Assembly: GCA_045595705.1 (NCBI GenBank) | Contig: JAZOBA010000005.1 | Coordinates: 1 to 56,362, forward strand | Reading direction: 5' to 3' | Source: JAJPXI01 sp045595705 | GTDB taxonomy: Bacteria; Bacillota; Clostridia; Oscillospirales; Oscillospiraceae | DNA length: 56,362 bases | Shown: one piece after another, positions 40,664 to 48,304 of the stretch | How the letters are laid out: the number at the start of each line of letters is the position of its first letter | Position numbering within the stretch: the first letter of the stretch is position 1 | Position numbers and translations under genes: made by a program | The notes under the pieces: generated by a model | Told to the model about the DNA's origin: nothing | The model's input: the letters and a program-made list of their open reading frames with translations, nothing else | The model's database searches: none

Positions 40664-41803
40664 TCAACCAAGCAGGCCCGGAGCAAGGGCCAGGATCACA
40701 CCGCCGGCTACCACAGAAGCAATCTGGCCGGAGACGTTAGCACCAACAGCGTGCATCAGCAGGTGGTTCTGAGGATCGGCCTCCAGACCCATCTTCTGGA
40801 TCACACGGGCGGACATGGGGAATGCGGAGATGCCGGCAGCACCGACCATGGGGTTGACCTTGTTCTTGGTGAACAGGTTCAGGAACTTGGCAAACAGACA
40901 GCCGGCCATGGTGTCGAACACGAAGCCCAGCAGACCCAGAACCATGATCAGCAGGGTTTCCCAACGAACGAAGTTCTCAGCCTGCATGCTGCAAGCAATG
41001 GTGATGCCCAGCAGCAGAGTGATCAGGTTAGCCAGAGCATTCTGAGCGGTCTCGGACAGGTTGTTGAGCACGCCGCACTCGCGGATCAGGTTGCCGAACA
41101 TCAGGAAACCAACCAGAGACACGGAAGCGGGAGCCACCAGACCGGCGATGATGGTGACCACGATGGGGAACAGGATGCGGGCGGTCTTGCTGACGCTCTT
41201 GGGGTTGTAGGGCATACGGATGGCGCGGTCCTTCTTGGTGGTGACCAGCTTGATGGCGACAGGCTGGATAATGGGAACCAGAGCCATATAGGAATAAGCG
41301 GCCACGGCGATAGCGCCCACATAGCGGCTCTTCAGAATCTGAGAGACCAGGATGGAGGTGGGGCCGTCGGCGGCGGCAATAATGCCGATGGAGCAGGCGT
41401 CCAGGAAATCAAAGCCCAGAGCACTGGCAATCAGGATGGCGGCAAAGATACCAAACTGAGCAGCGGCGCCGAACAGCAGCAGCTTGGGGTTGGACAGCAG
41501 AGGACCAAAGTCGATCATGGCACCGATGCCGATGAACAGCAGCAGAGGCATGGCCTCGGAGGCCTCAATGCAGGTTTCGAACAACCAGGAGATGATGCCC
41601 TGTACTTCGCCGATACCCTCCATAGTCTGGGTCAGGGCGCCGGACATGGGCAGATTGACCAGAATGGCACCGAAACCCATGGGCAGCAGCAGAGCGGGCT
41701 CCATGCCCTTCTTGATGGCCAGGTAGATCAGCAATCCGCCGATAACCCACATGACCAGCATCTGCCAAGTGATGCCGAGAATACCTTCAATCAAAAATTC
41801 CAC
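40664..41803 (-). CDS. mmdB: Sodium-pumping decarboxylase beta subunit
   Basis: 379 residues from GTG at 41803, seven bases after GGGAGG; a TTG at 41827 in the same frame overlaps the upstream gene and lacks a ribosome site. About eleven membrane segments. Family motifs of OadB/MmdB/GcdB are clear: GFGAILVNLPMSG, LIFIGIGAMIDFGPLL-type region, and the sodium-coordinating SAADGPT-like stretch AAADGPTSILVSQIL. It decarboxylates carboxybiotin and pumps sodium outward. Downstream is the 44-residue subunit. Confidence 0.94.
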   Translation of the reverse strand: MEFLIEGILGITWQMLVMWVIGGLLIYLAIKKGMEPALLLPMGFGAILVNLPMSGALTQTMEGIGEVQGIISWLFETCIEASEAMPLLLFIGIGAMIDFGPLLSNPKLLLFGAAAQFGIFAAILIASALGFDFLDACSIGIIAAADGPTSILVSQILKSRYVGAIAVAAYSYMALVPIIQPVAIKLVTTKKDRAIRMPYNPKSVSKTARILFPIVVTIIAGLVAPASVSLVGFLMFGNLIRECGVLNNLSETAQNALANLITLLLGITIACSMQAENFVRWETLLIMVLGLLGFVFDTMAGCLFAKFLNLFTKNKVNPMVGAAGISAFPMSARVIQKMGLEADPQNHLLMHAVGANVSGQIASVVAGGVILALAPGLLG

Positions 41804-41819
41804 GGATATACCCTCCCAA

Positions 41820-42239
41820 TCAGCCAATCTGGATCATGGGATCGCCGGAGTTGACGGTGTCACCCTTGCCAACGAAAATGGCGGTGACAGTGCCGGAAGA
41901 AGCGGCGAAGATTTCATTTTCCATCTTCATGGCTTCCAGAACCAGAACGACCTGACCGGCGGTAACAGCCTGACCAACGCTGACAGAAATCTCTGCGATG
42001 GTGCCGGGCATGGGAGCGGTCATGACGCCAGCGGCGCCGGGAGCGGGAGCAGCAGCCTTGGGAGCGGCGGGAGCGGGAGCGGCTTCAGCTGCGGGAGCAG
42101 GGGCAGCGGCGGGGGCGGGAGCAGCAACGGGTGCGGCAACAGGGGCAGGAGCGGCAACGGGAGCGGCGGTGGGTGCGCTGACTTCTTCGGCGGCAACCTG
42201 ATAGACCTTGCCGTTCACGGTAATGTTATAGTACTTCAA
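41820..42239 (-). CDS. mmdC: Biotin carboxyl carrier subunit of the decarboxylase
   Basis: 139 residues from a TTG start (KYYNITVNGKVYQV) placed after GGAGGAACACACC. N-terminal short domain, then a long alanine/proline-rich flexible linker (about residues 24-70, repeated PVAAPAP units), then a lipoyl/biotin domain with the biotinylation site LEAMKMENEI. It carries carboxybiotin between the alpha carboxyltransferase and the beta pump. Ends just before the beta subunit. Confidence 0.94.
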   Translation of the reverse strand: MKYYNITVNGKVYQVAAEEVSAPTAAPVAAPAPVAAPVAAPAPAAAPAPAAEAAPAPAAPKAAAPAPGAAGVMTAPMPGTIAEISVSVGQAVTAGQVVLVLEAMKMENEIFAASSGTVTAIFVGKGDTVNSGDPMIQIG

Positions 42240-42258
42240 GGTGTGTTCCTCCTCAATA

Positions 42259-42627
42259 TTATTTCATTAAGTTCTTGCGGCCGGCGGCGGACCAGGGGGT
42301 GCCTTCGGAACCCACATGGGTAATACCGCGCAGGACTAACTGGGTGCCGGTGCGAGCGGATTCCATGGCCAGGACGGTGGCGGCGATGACAGCCACGATC
42401 TCATCCTCGTCTGCGCTCTGAGGGGCAGCAGAGGAAACTTGTGCGGCGGGAGAGGCCGCCTTCGGGGTACGGGTGCGGCCAATCAGCAGGCCAATCAGCA
42501 GACCAATCACCAGAGCGGCCACAGCCACGGCTGCGACGATCAGAATCAGCGTAATCACGGGGGACTGAATGAGGACTACGCCGTCAATGGGGCCAAGTAC
42601 GGCAAACATAGAATTGTTCGGATCCAT
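42259..42627 (-). CDS. mmdD: Decarboxylase delta subunit, OadG/MmdD family
   Basis: 122 residues: an N-terminal membrane helix (VITLILIVAAVAVAALVIGLL), a basic and proline/alanine linker, and a soluble C-terminal part (DEDEIVAVIAATVLAM, the typical acidic helix, ending GTPWSAAGRKNLM, which resembles the conserved WxxxGR tail). This subunit tethers the alpha subunit to the membrane pump. ATG after GGAGGGACAAC. Confidence 0.9.
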   Translation of the reverse strand: MDPNNSMFAVLGPIDGVVLIQSPVITLILIVAAVAVAALVIGLLIGLLIGRTRTPKAASPAAQVSSAAPQSADEDEIVAVIAATVLAMESARTGTQLVLRGITHVGSEGTPWSAAGRKNLMK

Positions 42628-42638
42628 GTTGTCCCTCC

Positions 42639-44186
42639 TTACAGCGGAATGTTTCCGTGCTTCTTGGCGGGACGGTCCTCGCGCTTGCCGGAGAGCATAT
42701 CAAAGGCGCTGATCAGGCGCTGACGGGTCTGGTTGGGCTCGATGACATCATCGATGTAACCGAAACCGGCGGCCACATAGGGGTTGGCGGCCATTTCGCA
42801 GTACTCGGCAGTCTTCTGCTTCTTCATGGCAGCGGGATCCTCGGCACCTTCGATGTCCTTGCGGAAGATGATGTTGGCAGCGCCGTCGGGGCCCATAACG
42901 GCGATTTCGGCGGTGGGCCATGCCAGTACGGTGTCGGCGTGCAGGTGGCTGGAGGACATGGCGATGTAAGCGCCGCCATAGGCCTTACGGGTGATCAGAG
43001 TGACCTTGGGCACGGTGGCCTCGCTGTAGGCATACAGCATCTTGGCGCCGTGGCGGATGATGCCGCCGAACTCCTGAGCGGTGCCGGGCAGGAAGCCGGG
43101 TACGTCCACCAGAGTCAGCATGGGCACATTGTAGCAGTCGCAGGTGCGGATGAAGCGGGAAGCCTTGTCGGAAGCATTGATATCCAAACAGCCGGCTTGC
43201 ACCTTGGGCTGGTTGGCGATGACACCCACGCTGCGGCCGTTCAGACGCATGAAGCCGCAGATCATGTTGGGAGCAAAGTAGGGCTGGTACTCCAGGAACT
43301 TGCCGCCGTCGGCCAAAGCAGTGATGAGGGTCATCATGTCGTAGGCGCGGTTGGCACTTTCGGGAATCAGTTCATCCAGCTCGGGCAGCAGGGTGTTGGG
43401 ATCCATCAGAGCAGGAGCGGATGCGGGCTCCTCCAGATTGTTCTGGGGCAGGTAGCTCAGCAGATCGCGCACGCGGTCGAAACAGGCCTGCTCGGACTCG
43501 TCGTAGAAGTGAGCCACGCCGGAGGTCTTGTTGTGGGCCATAGCGCCGCCCAGTTCCTCGGCAGAAACCTTTTCACCGGTGACAGTGGCAATGACCTGAG
43601 GTCCGGTGATGAACATCTGGCTGACACCCTGCACCATGAAGATGAAGTCGGTCAGTGCGGGAGAGTAGGTTGCGCCGCCGGCACAGGGGCCGACAATAAT
43701 GGAAATCTGAGGGATGACGCCGGAGGCAATGGAGTTATGATAGAAAATCTCACCATAACCGGCCAAAGCGTCAACGCCTTCCTGAATACGGGCACCGCCG
43801 GAATCGTTGATACCGATGATGGGGGCGCCTACCTTCAGAGCTGCCTGCTGGCAGCGGATGATTTTCTGTGCGTGAGTCAGACCCAGACTGCCGCCGATAA
43901 CGGTGAAGTCCTGAGAAAAGACGTAGACCAGTCGGCCGTTCACCGTGCCGTAGCCGGTTACTACGCCATCGCCGTCTACCTTCTTTTTCTCCATGCCAAA
44001 GTTGGTGCAACGGTGCTGGGAGAAGGGATCCAGTTCAACAAAACTGTTGGGATCCAGTAACGCTTCAATGCGTTCCCGGGCAGTGAGCTTACCCTGACTA
44101 TGCTGTTTGTCGATAGCCTTCTGGCCACCGCCCAGCAGCAGTGCCTCTTTTCGCTGCCGCAGATTTTCCAATTTTTCGTTCGACAA
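42639..44186 (-). CDS. mmdA: Methylmalonyl-CoA decarboxylase-type carboxyltransferase alpha subunit
   Basis: 515 residues, TTG start after CCGGAGGTGGCAAC. Two crotonase-like carboxyltransferase halves: the first with DFTVIGGSLGLTHAQKI and GGARIQEGVDALAGYGE, the second with TLVDVPGFLPGTAQEFGGIIRHGAKMLYA and ITRKAYGGAYIAM. Length and sequence match MmdA/propionyl-CoA carboxylase beta chains; glutaconyl-CoA decarboxylase alpha (about 587 residues) looks different. It moves CO2 from the CoA ester to biotin. First gene of the pump operon. Confidence 0.92.
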   Translation of the reverse strand: MSNEKLENLRQRKEALLLGGGQKAIDKQHSQGKLTARERIEALLDPNSFVELDPFSQHRCTNFGMEKKKVDGDGVVTGYGTVNGRLVYVFSQDFTVIGGSLGLTHAQKIIRCQQAALKVGAPIIGINDSGGARIQEGVDALAGYGEIFYHNSIASGVIPQISIIVGPCAGGATYSPALTDFIFMVQGVSQMFITGPQVIATVTGEKVSAEELGGAMAHNKTSGVAHFYDESEQACFDRVRDLLSYLPQNNLEEPASAPALMDPNTLLPELDELIPESANRAYDMMTLITALADGGKFLEYQPYFAPNMICGFMRLNGRSVGVIANQPKVQAGCLDINASDKASRFIRTCDCYNVPMLTLVDVPGFLPGTAQEFGGIIRHGAKMLYAYSEATVPKVTLITRKAYGGAYIAMSSSHLHADTVLAWPTAEIAVMGPDGAANIIFRKDIEGAEDPAAMKKQKTAEYCEMAANPYVAAGFGYIDDVIEPNQTRQRLISAFDMLSGKREDRPAKKHGNIPL

Positions 44187-44448
44187 GTTGCCACCTCCGG
44201 TGTTGAAAATATCAATTTACGCAGTAACAGGAATAAACATTTCGTGCTCCATCGGAGCGAAATAACGGGGGGAAAACTGAGTGAATGGACTGTATAAAAT
44301 GGGATCAAATCCGAGAAAGTACATATGCACCCAATTTAAAAATCATTTTACAATATGTTTTACAATTCGTCAAGGAAAAAACTGGGTGTTCTGTGCTTGG
44401 AAGCATCAGCTTTTGTATGGCTTGGCGATGCTTTCATTGACGAAGCAG

Positions 44449-44478
44449 ATTATAAGCGAAAGACGATATTTTGCACAA
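44449..44478 (-). promoter_or_regulatory. Probable promoter of the decarboxylase operon
   Basis: On the minus strand TTGTGC (44478-44473), 18 bases, TATAAT (44454-44449). This gives a leader of about 255 nt in the gap 44187-44509, in which I see no gene. Confidence 0.5.
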
Positions 44479-44482
44479 AGAA

Positions 44483-44509
44483 ACGCCCCGCACAAGGCGG
44501 GGCGTGAAG
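44483..44509 (-). terminator. Terminator of the XRE regulator gene
   Basis: ACGCCCCGC pairs with GCGGGGCGT around CTTGT on the minus strand, followed by TTCTTT. Confidence 0.85.
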
Positions 44510-45322
44510 TTATTCGCGCAGAAGTTGTTCAATTTCGTTTCGTTGTTCTTTTGTATAGTCATAAATTGTAGAATTAAACCACTTTGTTTCCACGAAATCT
44601 TCAGCAAAAGCATCCATGATTTTTTGTGCGATTCGGAATTGTGAGATTGCTTTCTCGGTTTCGCCGATTTCCTTTAAGTGTTTGCCTGCAACAATCAGCA
44701 TGTCGATCAGGTCTTCGGCAGAGATGTTTTTCTGTTTCTGTGCCGCTTCATAGCTATCCTCGCCATCCAAAAGGGAGGCCATAAGCTCCAGTTTTGTAAA
44801 ATAAATTTCGGGTATTTTTTCTAGAGTAGGTCTGATCAAATCATGTTGTCCATTTTCTTTATAACATGATGCAAGGATGCGGCAGGCATCGTATTTGACC
44901 GAATCGTCTTTGGTGGACTCGATAAGGGTTTTACAAAGGGTGACTACTTCATCAGCTCGCGTCTGATAATCCAGCGTATAAAGTAGATTGTTCAATATGA
45001 TGTCATTTCCGGGAAATCGCTTCAAGCCGTTGCGTAAAATTTGCTCCGATTTCGGCGTATCGGTAAAGCGGTACTTGTATGCTTCGAGGCAAATTGCCTC
45101 AACCTGCTTTTCGATTTCAAACAGATTAAAATCAAAAAGTTCGTCGGTCGAAACACCGAAAAAGGACGCGATGGCAGGAATCATCGTTACATCTGGCATG
45201 GTGTATCCGTTTTCCCATTTTGAAACGGCTTGAAACGAGACTCCAAGGTAATTGGCAAAAACCTCTTGCGATATATTTTTCTGTTTTCTCAACAATTTTA
45301 TTTTTTCACCAAGTTTTATCAT
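44510..45322 (-). CDS. XRE-family regulator with TPR-like C-terminal region
   Basis: 270 residues from ATG at 45322 after TTTGGAGGTGCTACA; earlier in-frame starts lack a ribosome site. An N-terminal helix-turn-helix (residues 1-65) has KNISQEVFANYLGVSFQAVSKWENG, the classic Cro/C1 pattern. The rest is helical and repeat-like (ILRNGLKRFPGNDIILNNLLY; EIGETEKAISQFRIAQKI), as in regulators that sense peptides or proteins through tetratricopeptide repeats. No adjacent small peptide gene is apparent. The lower GC content of this gene (many AAA, ATT, TTT codons) stands out against the neighbours and may mark transfer. Confidence 0.87.
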   Translation of the reverse strand: MIKLGEKIKLLRKQKNISQEVFANYLGVSFQAVSKWENGYTMPDVTMIPAIASFFGVSTDELFDFNLFEIEKQVEAICLEAYKYRFTDTPKSEQILRNGLKRFPGNDIILNNLLYTLDYQTRADEVVTLCKTLIESTKDDSVKYDACRILASCYKENGQHDLIRPTLEKIPEIYFTKLELMASLLDGEDSYEAAQKQKNISAEDLIDMLIVAGKHLKEIGETEKAISQFRIAQKIMDAFAEDFVETKWFNSTIYDYTKEQRNEIEQLLRE

Positions 45323-45441
45323 TGTAGCACCTCCAAATGATTTTGGATCAGCGCGCATCCTGATACTGTTATAGCACATTTGTGTGGGAAAACAATAACT
45401 TCATTTGAGAGGAAAATTCTAATATAAGTTGAATGCAAAGA

Positions 45442-45489
45442 AAAATGCACATCATTTGATGTGCATTTTCCAGTGGACCTGAAAGGGAT
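45442..45489 (-). pseudogene. Remnant of a tRNA 3' end with its terminator
   Basis: Plus-strand 45471-45489 matches the tRNA-Ala 3' end at 45653-45671 in 18 of 19 positions (GTGGACCTGAA, one difference, GGGAT). Beyond it the similarity stops. As at the intact tRNA, a strong hairpin follows on the minus strand: AAAATGCACATCA/TGATGTGCATTTT with a T-rich tail. A GC-rich hairpin (ACCCGGCGC/GCGCCGGGT, 45490-45509) abuts the break point. Confidence 0.55.
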
Positions 45490-45615
45490 ACCCGGCGCAA
45501 GCGCCGGGTGGCATTTCGGATTTCCATTTCTTTTTCGTCTTGCGAAAAATACCCGCAGCGCGGGTTGAAATCCTCATCCTCGAATGACAATTCTGCTCAA
45601 ATCACTCAGCTTACC

Positions 45616-45651
45616 AAAAGAAAGAACACGCTTTGGCGTGTTCTTTCTTTT
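45616..45651 (-). terminator. Terminator of tRNA-Ala
   Basis: A 16-bp stem AAAAGAAAGAACACGC/GCGTGTTCTTTCTTTT around four bases, directly after the CCA end. Confidence 0.85.
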
Positions 45652-45726
45652 GGTGGACCTGAACGGGATCGAACCGTCGACCTCTCGGATGCGAACCGAA
45701 CGCTCTCCCAGCTGAGCTACAGGCCC
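45651..45726 (-). tRNA. tRNA-Ala (CGC)
   Basis: 76 nt with encoded CCA. Acceptor GGGCCTG pairs with CAGGTCC and has the alanine identity pair G3-U70. Anticodon stem TTCGG/CCGAG carries loop TTCGCAT, anticodon CGC. Confidence 0.93.
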
Positions 45727-45797
45727 ATATGGAATTTTACAACGCGGTTATTATACACCTTGCGTTTGCCACTTGTAAAGAACTTTCTTAACGGAAA

Positions 45798-45824
45798 GGG
45801 AGGGAACCGGATTGGTTCCCTCCC
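45798..45824 (-). terminator. Terminator of the lysine fermentation operon
   Basis: GGGAGGGAACC pairs with GGTTCCCTCCC around AATCC, followed by TTTCC on the minus strand. Confidence 0.75.
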
Positions 45825-45836
45825 TCTTTGTTTGGC

Positions 45837-46628
45837 TTATTCGCGGCCCATACGGCGGGCCATTTCCTTGACTGCGTAGGTGATCACGTCGTCGGCATAG
45901 GTGCCGGCGCCAAAACCGGCGTCATAGCCCAATTCCTTGGCCAAAGCGTGGGTTACGCGGGCGCCGCCACAGCAGATGAGCATCTTCTCACGGATGCCCT
46001 CAGCCTCGCACAGCTCGATCAGCTCGGTCAAGTTCTGGATGTGAACGTCCTTCTGAGTGACGGTCTGGGAGACCAGCAGCACGTCGGCATTCAGCTCACG
46101 GGCCTTACGGATGAATTCATCGTTGGGGACCTGAGCGCCCAGATTGTGAGCTTCAACCATGGAGTAACGCTCCAAACCGTAGTGGCCGGCGAAGCCCTTC
46201 TGGTTCATGATGGCGTCGATGCCCACGGTGTGAGCGTCGGTACCGGTGGAAGCGCCCACCACGACCACCTTGCGGCCAATGTGCTCACGGATGTAGTCGT
46301 TGGTCTCTTCCATTTCCATGGCGTGGTCGCCCACGGTCATGACTTCGATTTCCTCGTAGTTGATGCTGTGGGTCAGAGAGCCGTAGACAACGTAGAAGGT
46401 GAACTCCTCGTCCAGTTTCTGGCGCAGAGCCACGTTGGGGTCGTTCAGGCCCATCTTCTGAGCCAGCTGGGCAGCAGCTGCCGCACCGCGGTCATCGTCC
46501 TTAACAGGCAGGGTGAAGGAAAGCTGCACCTTGCCGTCGTTCATGGTGTCGCCGTAGGGACGCAGCTTGGTCAGATCCAGAGTGGTGTCCAGGCTGTCGT
46601 CGCGAATTTGATACAGTCCGCTGCTCAT
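45837..46628 (-). CDS. kamE: Lysine 5,6-aminomutase beta subunit (B12- and PLP-binding)
   Basis: 263 residues. Carries the cobalamin-binding DxHxxG motif (D131, H133, G136 in GTDAHTVG) and K144, the positions of the cobalt-ligating histidine and PLP-binding lysine known in the C. sticklandii enzyme. C-terminal Rossmann B12 domain follows (ADVLLVSQTVTQKD, MLICCGGARVTHALA). With KamD it migrates the terminal amino group of (S)-beta-lysine or lysine. The start overlaps the kamD stop by four bases. Last gene of the operon. Confidence 0.97.
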   Translation of the reverse strand: MSSGLYQIRDDSLDTTLDLTKLRPYGDTMNDGKVQLSFTLPVKDDDRGAAAAAQLAQKMGLNDPNVALRQKLDEEFTFYVVYGSLTHSINYEEIEVMTVGDHAMEMEETNDYIREHIGRKVVVVGASTGTDAHTVGIDAIMNQKGFAGHYGLERYSMVEAHNLGAQVPNDEFIRKARELNADVLLVSQTVTQKDVHIQNLTELIELCEAEGIREKMLICCGGARVTHALAKELGYDAGFGAGTYADDVITYAVKEMARRMGRE

Positions 46629-48184
46629 ACTGCTGCGCCTCCTTTCTTCATGGGCTCCAGGAAGGGGTTAATGTAACCGGGAGCCTTCTGGAACACGCCG
46701 TCCAGACCCTTGCCGCCGTCACGAGGACGTTTGATGTCGGCGAAGACACCGCGCTCCAAAGTTTCAAACAGGCCCAGACGCTCAATCTCAGCCAGCAGTT
46801 CGGTGGCCTTGGCCAGGACCTCGTTGGCGCGGGTCTGCATGATGCCACCATCCTTGAAGACCAACTCGCTGCCCAGGTCCTTCATGGTGGTGAAAATGTA
46901 CTGAGCGTTCTGAATGGCCAGGAAACGGTCGGACAGGAAGGGAGTGTGGATGGCTTCGGTCATCATGCCCAGCAGGTGGATCTTCTGACCGGTCAGGATG
47001 GTGACCATGTTGAACAGAGCATCCTGCACGTGACCGCGGAAGACGTTGCCGGTCATGAATTTGGTGGGGGGCATGTACTTCAGAGGAGCCTCGGGGAAGA
47101 TCTCGCGGGCCATTTCGGCCTGAGCCAGTTCATACAGGAAGCCGTTTTCGACAGCGGGGTCGATCTCAAAGGCGTGACCCAGACCCATCTGGTTCTTGGG
47201 CAGGCCGGCGCGCAGAGCGAACTGCTCGTTCAGGAACTGGGAAGCCAGCACGGTGTGGGCCTCTTCCACGGCGTCGGCGGTGGTCAGATAGTTGTCCTCA
47301 CCGGTGTTGATAACGACGCCGGCGTAAGCGTTAATGGCGCGGGAGAAGTTCTGGTCAACCAGAGTACGCTGCATGTTGATATCACGGAACAGGATGCCGT
47401 ACAGAGCGTCGTTCAGCATGACGTCCAGGCCCTCGAAGGCGCCCATGGCGGCGATTTCGGGCATACACAGACCGGAGCAGTAGTTGCACAAACGGATGTA
47501 GCGGCCCAGTTCCTGACCCACTTCGTCCAGAGCGGCGCGCATCAGGCGGAAGTTCTCCTGAGTGGCGTAGGTGCCGCCGAAGCCTTCGGTGGTAGCACCG
47601 TAGGGGACATAGTCCAGCAGGGACTGGCCGGTGGTACGGATGACGGCGATAACGTCGGCACCCTGACGGGCGGCTGCGGTAGCCTGTACGATGTCTTCGT
47701 AGATGTTGCCGGTGGCAACAATCAGATAGACCCAAGGGCCCTGCTTGTCGCCGTGCTCAGCCAGGAAATTCTCACGGTTTTTGCGGCGGGCGGCGATCTT
47801 TTCCATGGTGTCCTTCACCACGGGAGCCAGAATGGCCTGAATCTCCTCGTCGGCATGGACGGTCAGGGAGGTCAGGTCCAGACCTGCGGCCACGTCTTCG
47901 GCGATGGCCTGAGGAGTCTTGCCGATGTCGATCATGGCGTTGCCGATCCAGAAAGCGACGCCCTGATCCAGAGCACCCTTGTCCACCAGATGGTCAACAA
48001 CCACGTTGGGCAGGGGGACTTCAAATTCGTTGACACCGTCAATGCCCAGCAGACGGCAGACGGTACGCTCGACAGCCACGGTGGTGTGGCGGTCGATGAA
48101 CAGCTGGGTGTCGTCGGCCACCTTGGAGGCATGGGCGCGGGCCTTCTCCACCAGATCAAAATTCAGATTCAGTTTGGATTCCAA
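46625..48184 (-). CDS. kamD: Lysine 5,6-aminomutase alpha subunit
   Basis: 519 residues from TTG at 48184, six bases after AGAGGTG, giving the family start MESKLNLNFDLVEKAR; the in-frame GTG at 48193 is the ribosome site itself. TIM-barrel subunit that binds lysine and, with KamE, adenosylcobalamin and PLP. Recognisable stretches: DRHTTVAVERTVCRLLGIDG, YVPYGATTEGFGGTYATQENF and AINAYAGVVINTGEDNYLTT. Coupled to kamE by ATGA. Separated from kamA by a 120-base hairpin-rich spacer. Confidence 0.97.
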   Translation of the reverse strand: MESKLNLNFDLVEKARAHASKVADDTQLFIDRHTTVAVERTVCRLLGIDGVNEFEVPLPNVVVDHLVDKGALDQGVAFWIGNAMIDIGKTPQAIAEDVAAGLDLTSLTVHADEEIQAILAPVVKDTMEKIAARRKNRENFLAEHGDKQGPWVYLIVATGNIYEDIVQATAAARQGADVIAVIRTTGQSLLDYVPYGATTEGFGGTYATQENFRLMRAALDEVGQELGRYIRLCNYCSGLCMPEIAAMGAFEGLDVMLNDALYGILFRDINMQRTLVDQNFSRAINAYAGVVINTGEDNYLTTADAVEEAHTVLASQFLNEQFALRAGLPKNQMGLGHAFEIDPAVENGFLYELAQAEMAREIFPEAPLKYMPPTKFMTGNVFRGHVQDALFNMVTILTGQKIHLLGMMTEAIHTPFLSDRFLAIQNAQYIFTTMKDLGSELVFKDGGIMQTRANEVLAKATELLAEIERLGLFETLERGVFADIKRPRDGGKGLDGVFQKAPGYINPFLEPMKKGGAAV

Positions 48185-48200
48185 CGAGTTCACCTCTTAA

Positions 48201-48292
48201 GGCATCGGGTCATGCCCGTGCCGATTTTATGGGGTGGATATCCACCCTTTTGTTGTGGTTACCGCAGGGAACACGTGGGTGCTCCCTGCGGT
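48201..48292 (-). repeat. Three hairpins between kamA and kamD
   Basis: 48261-48292 has a 10-bp stem ACCGCAGGGA/TCCCTGCGGT; 48232-48247 is a 16-base palindrome GGGTGGATATCCACCC; 48201-48222 forms GGCA-CGGG/CCCG-TGCC. None has a T run on the minus strand, so processing or mRNA stabilisation is more likely than termination. Confidence 0.7.
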
Positions 48293-48304
48293 CGGGTGTT
48301 TCTT

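Noticed and set aside
42639..44186. Glutaconyl-CoA decarboxylase alpha subunit
   Set aside because: Length (515) and sequence fit MmdA/propionyl-CoA carboxylase beta rather than the longer GcdA.
44281..44571. A 96-codon frame between the decarboxylase and XRE genes
   Set aside because: It overlaps the XRE terminator and 3' end, lacks a ribosome site and crosses the likely decarboxylase promoter.
45369..45590. A 73-codon frame near tRNA-Ala
   Set aside because: It runs through hairpins and the tRNA remnant and has no ribosome site or family likeness.
45471..45671. Integrated mobile element bounded by tRNA-end repeats
   Set aside because: Only about 180 bases lie between the repeats, with no integrase; at most a remnant, reported as such.
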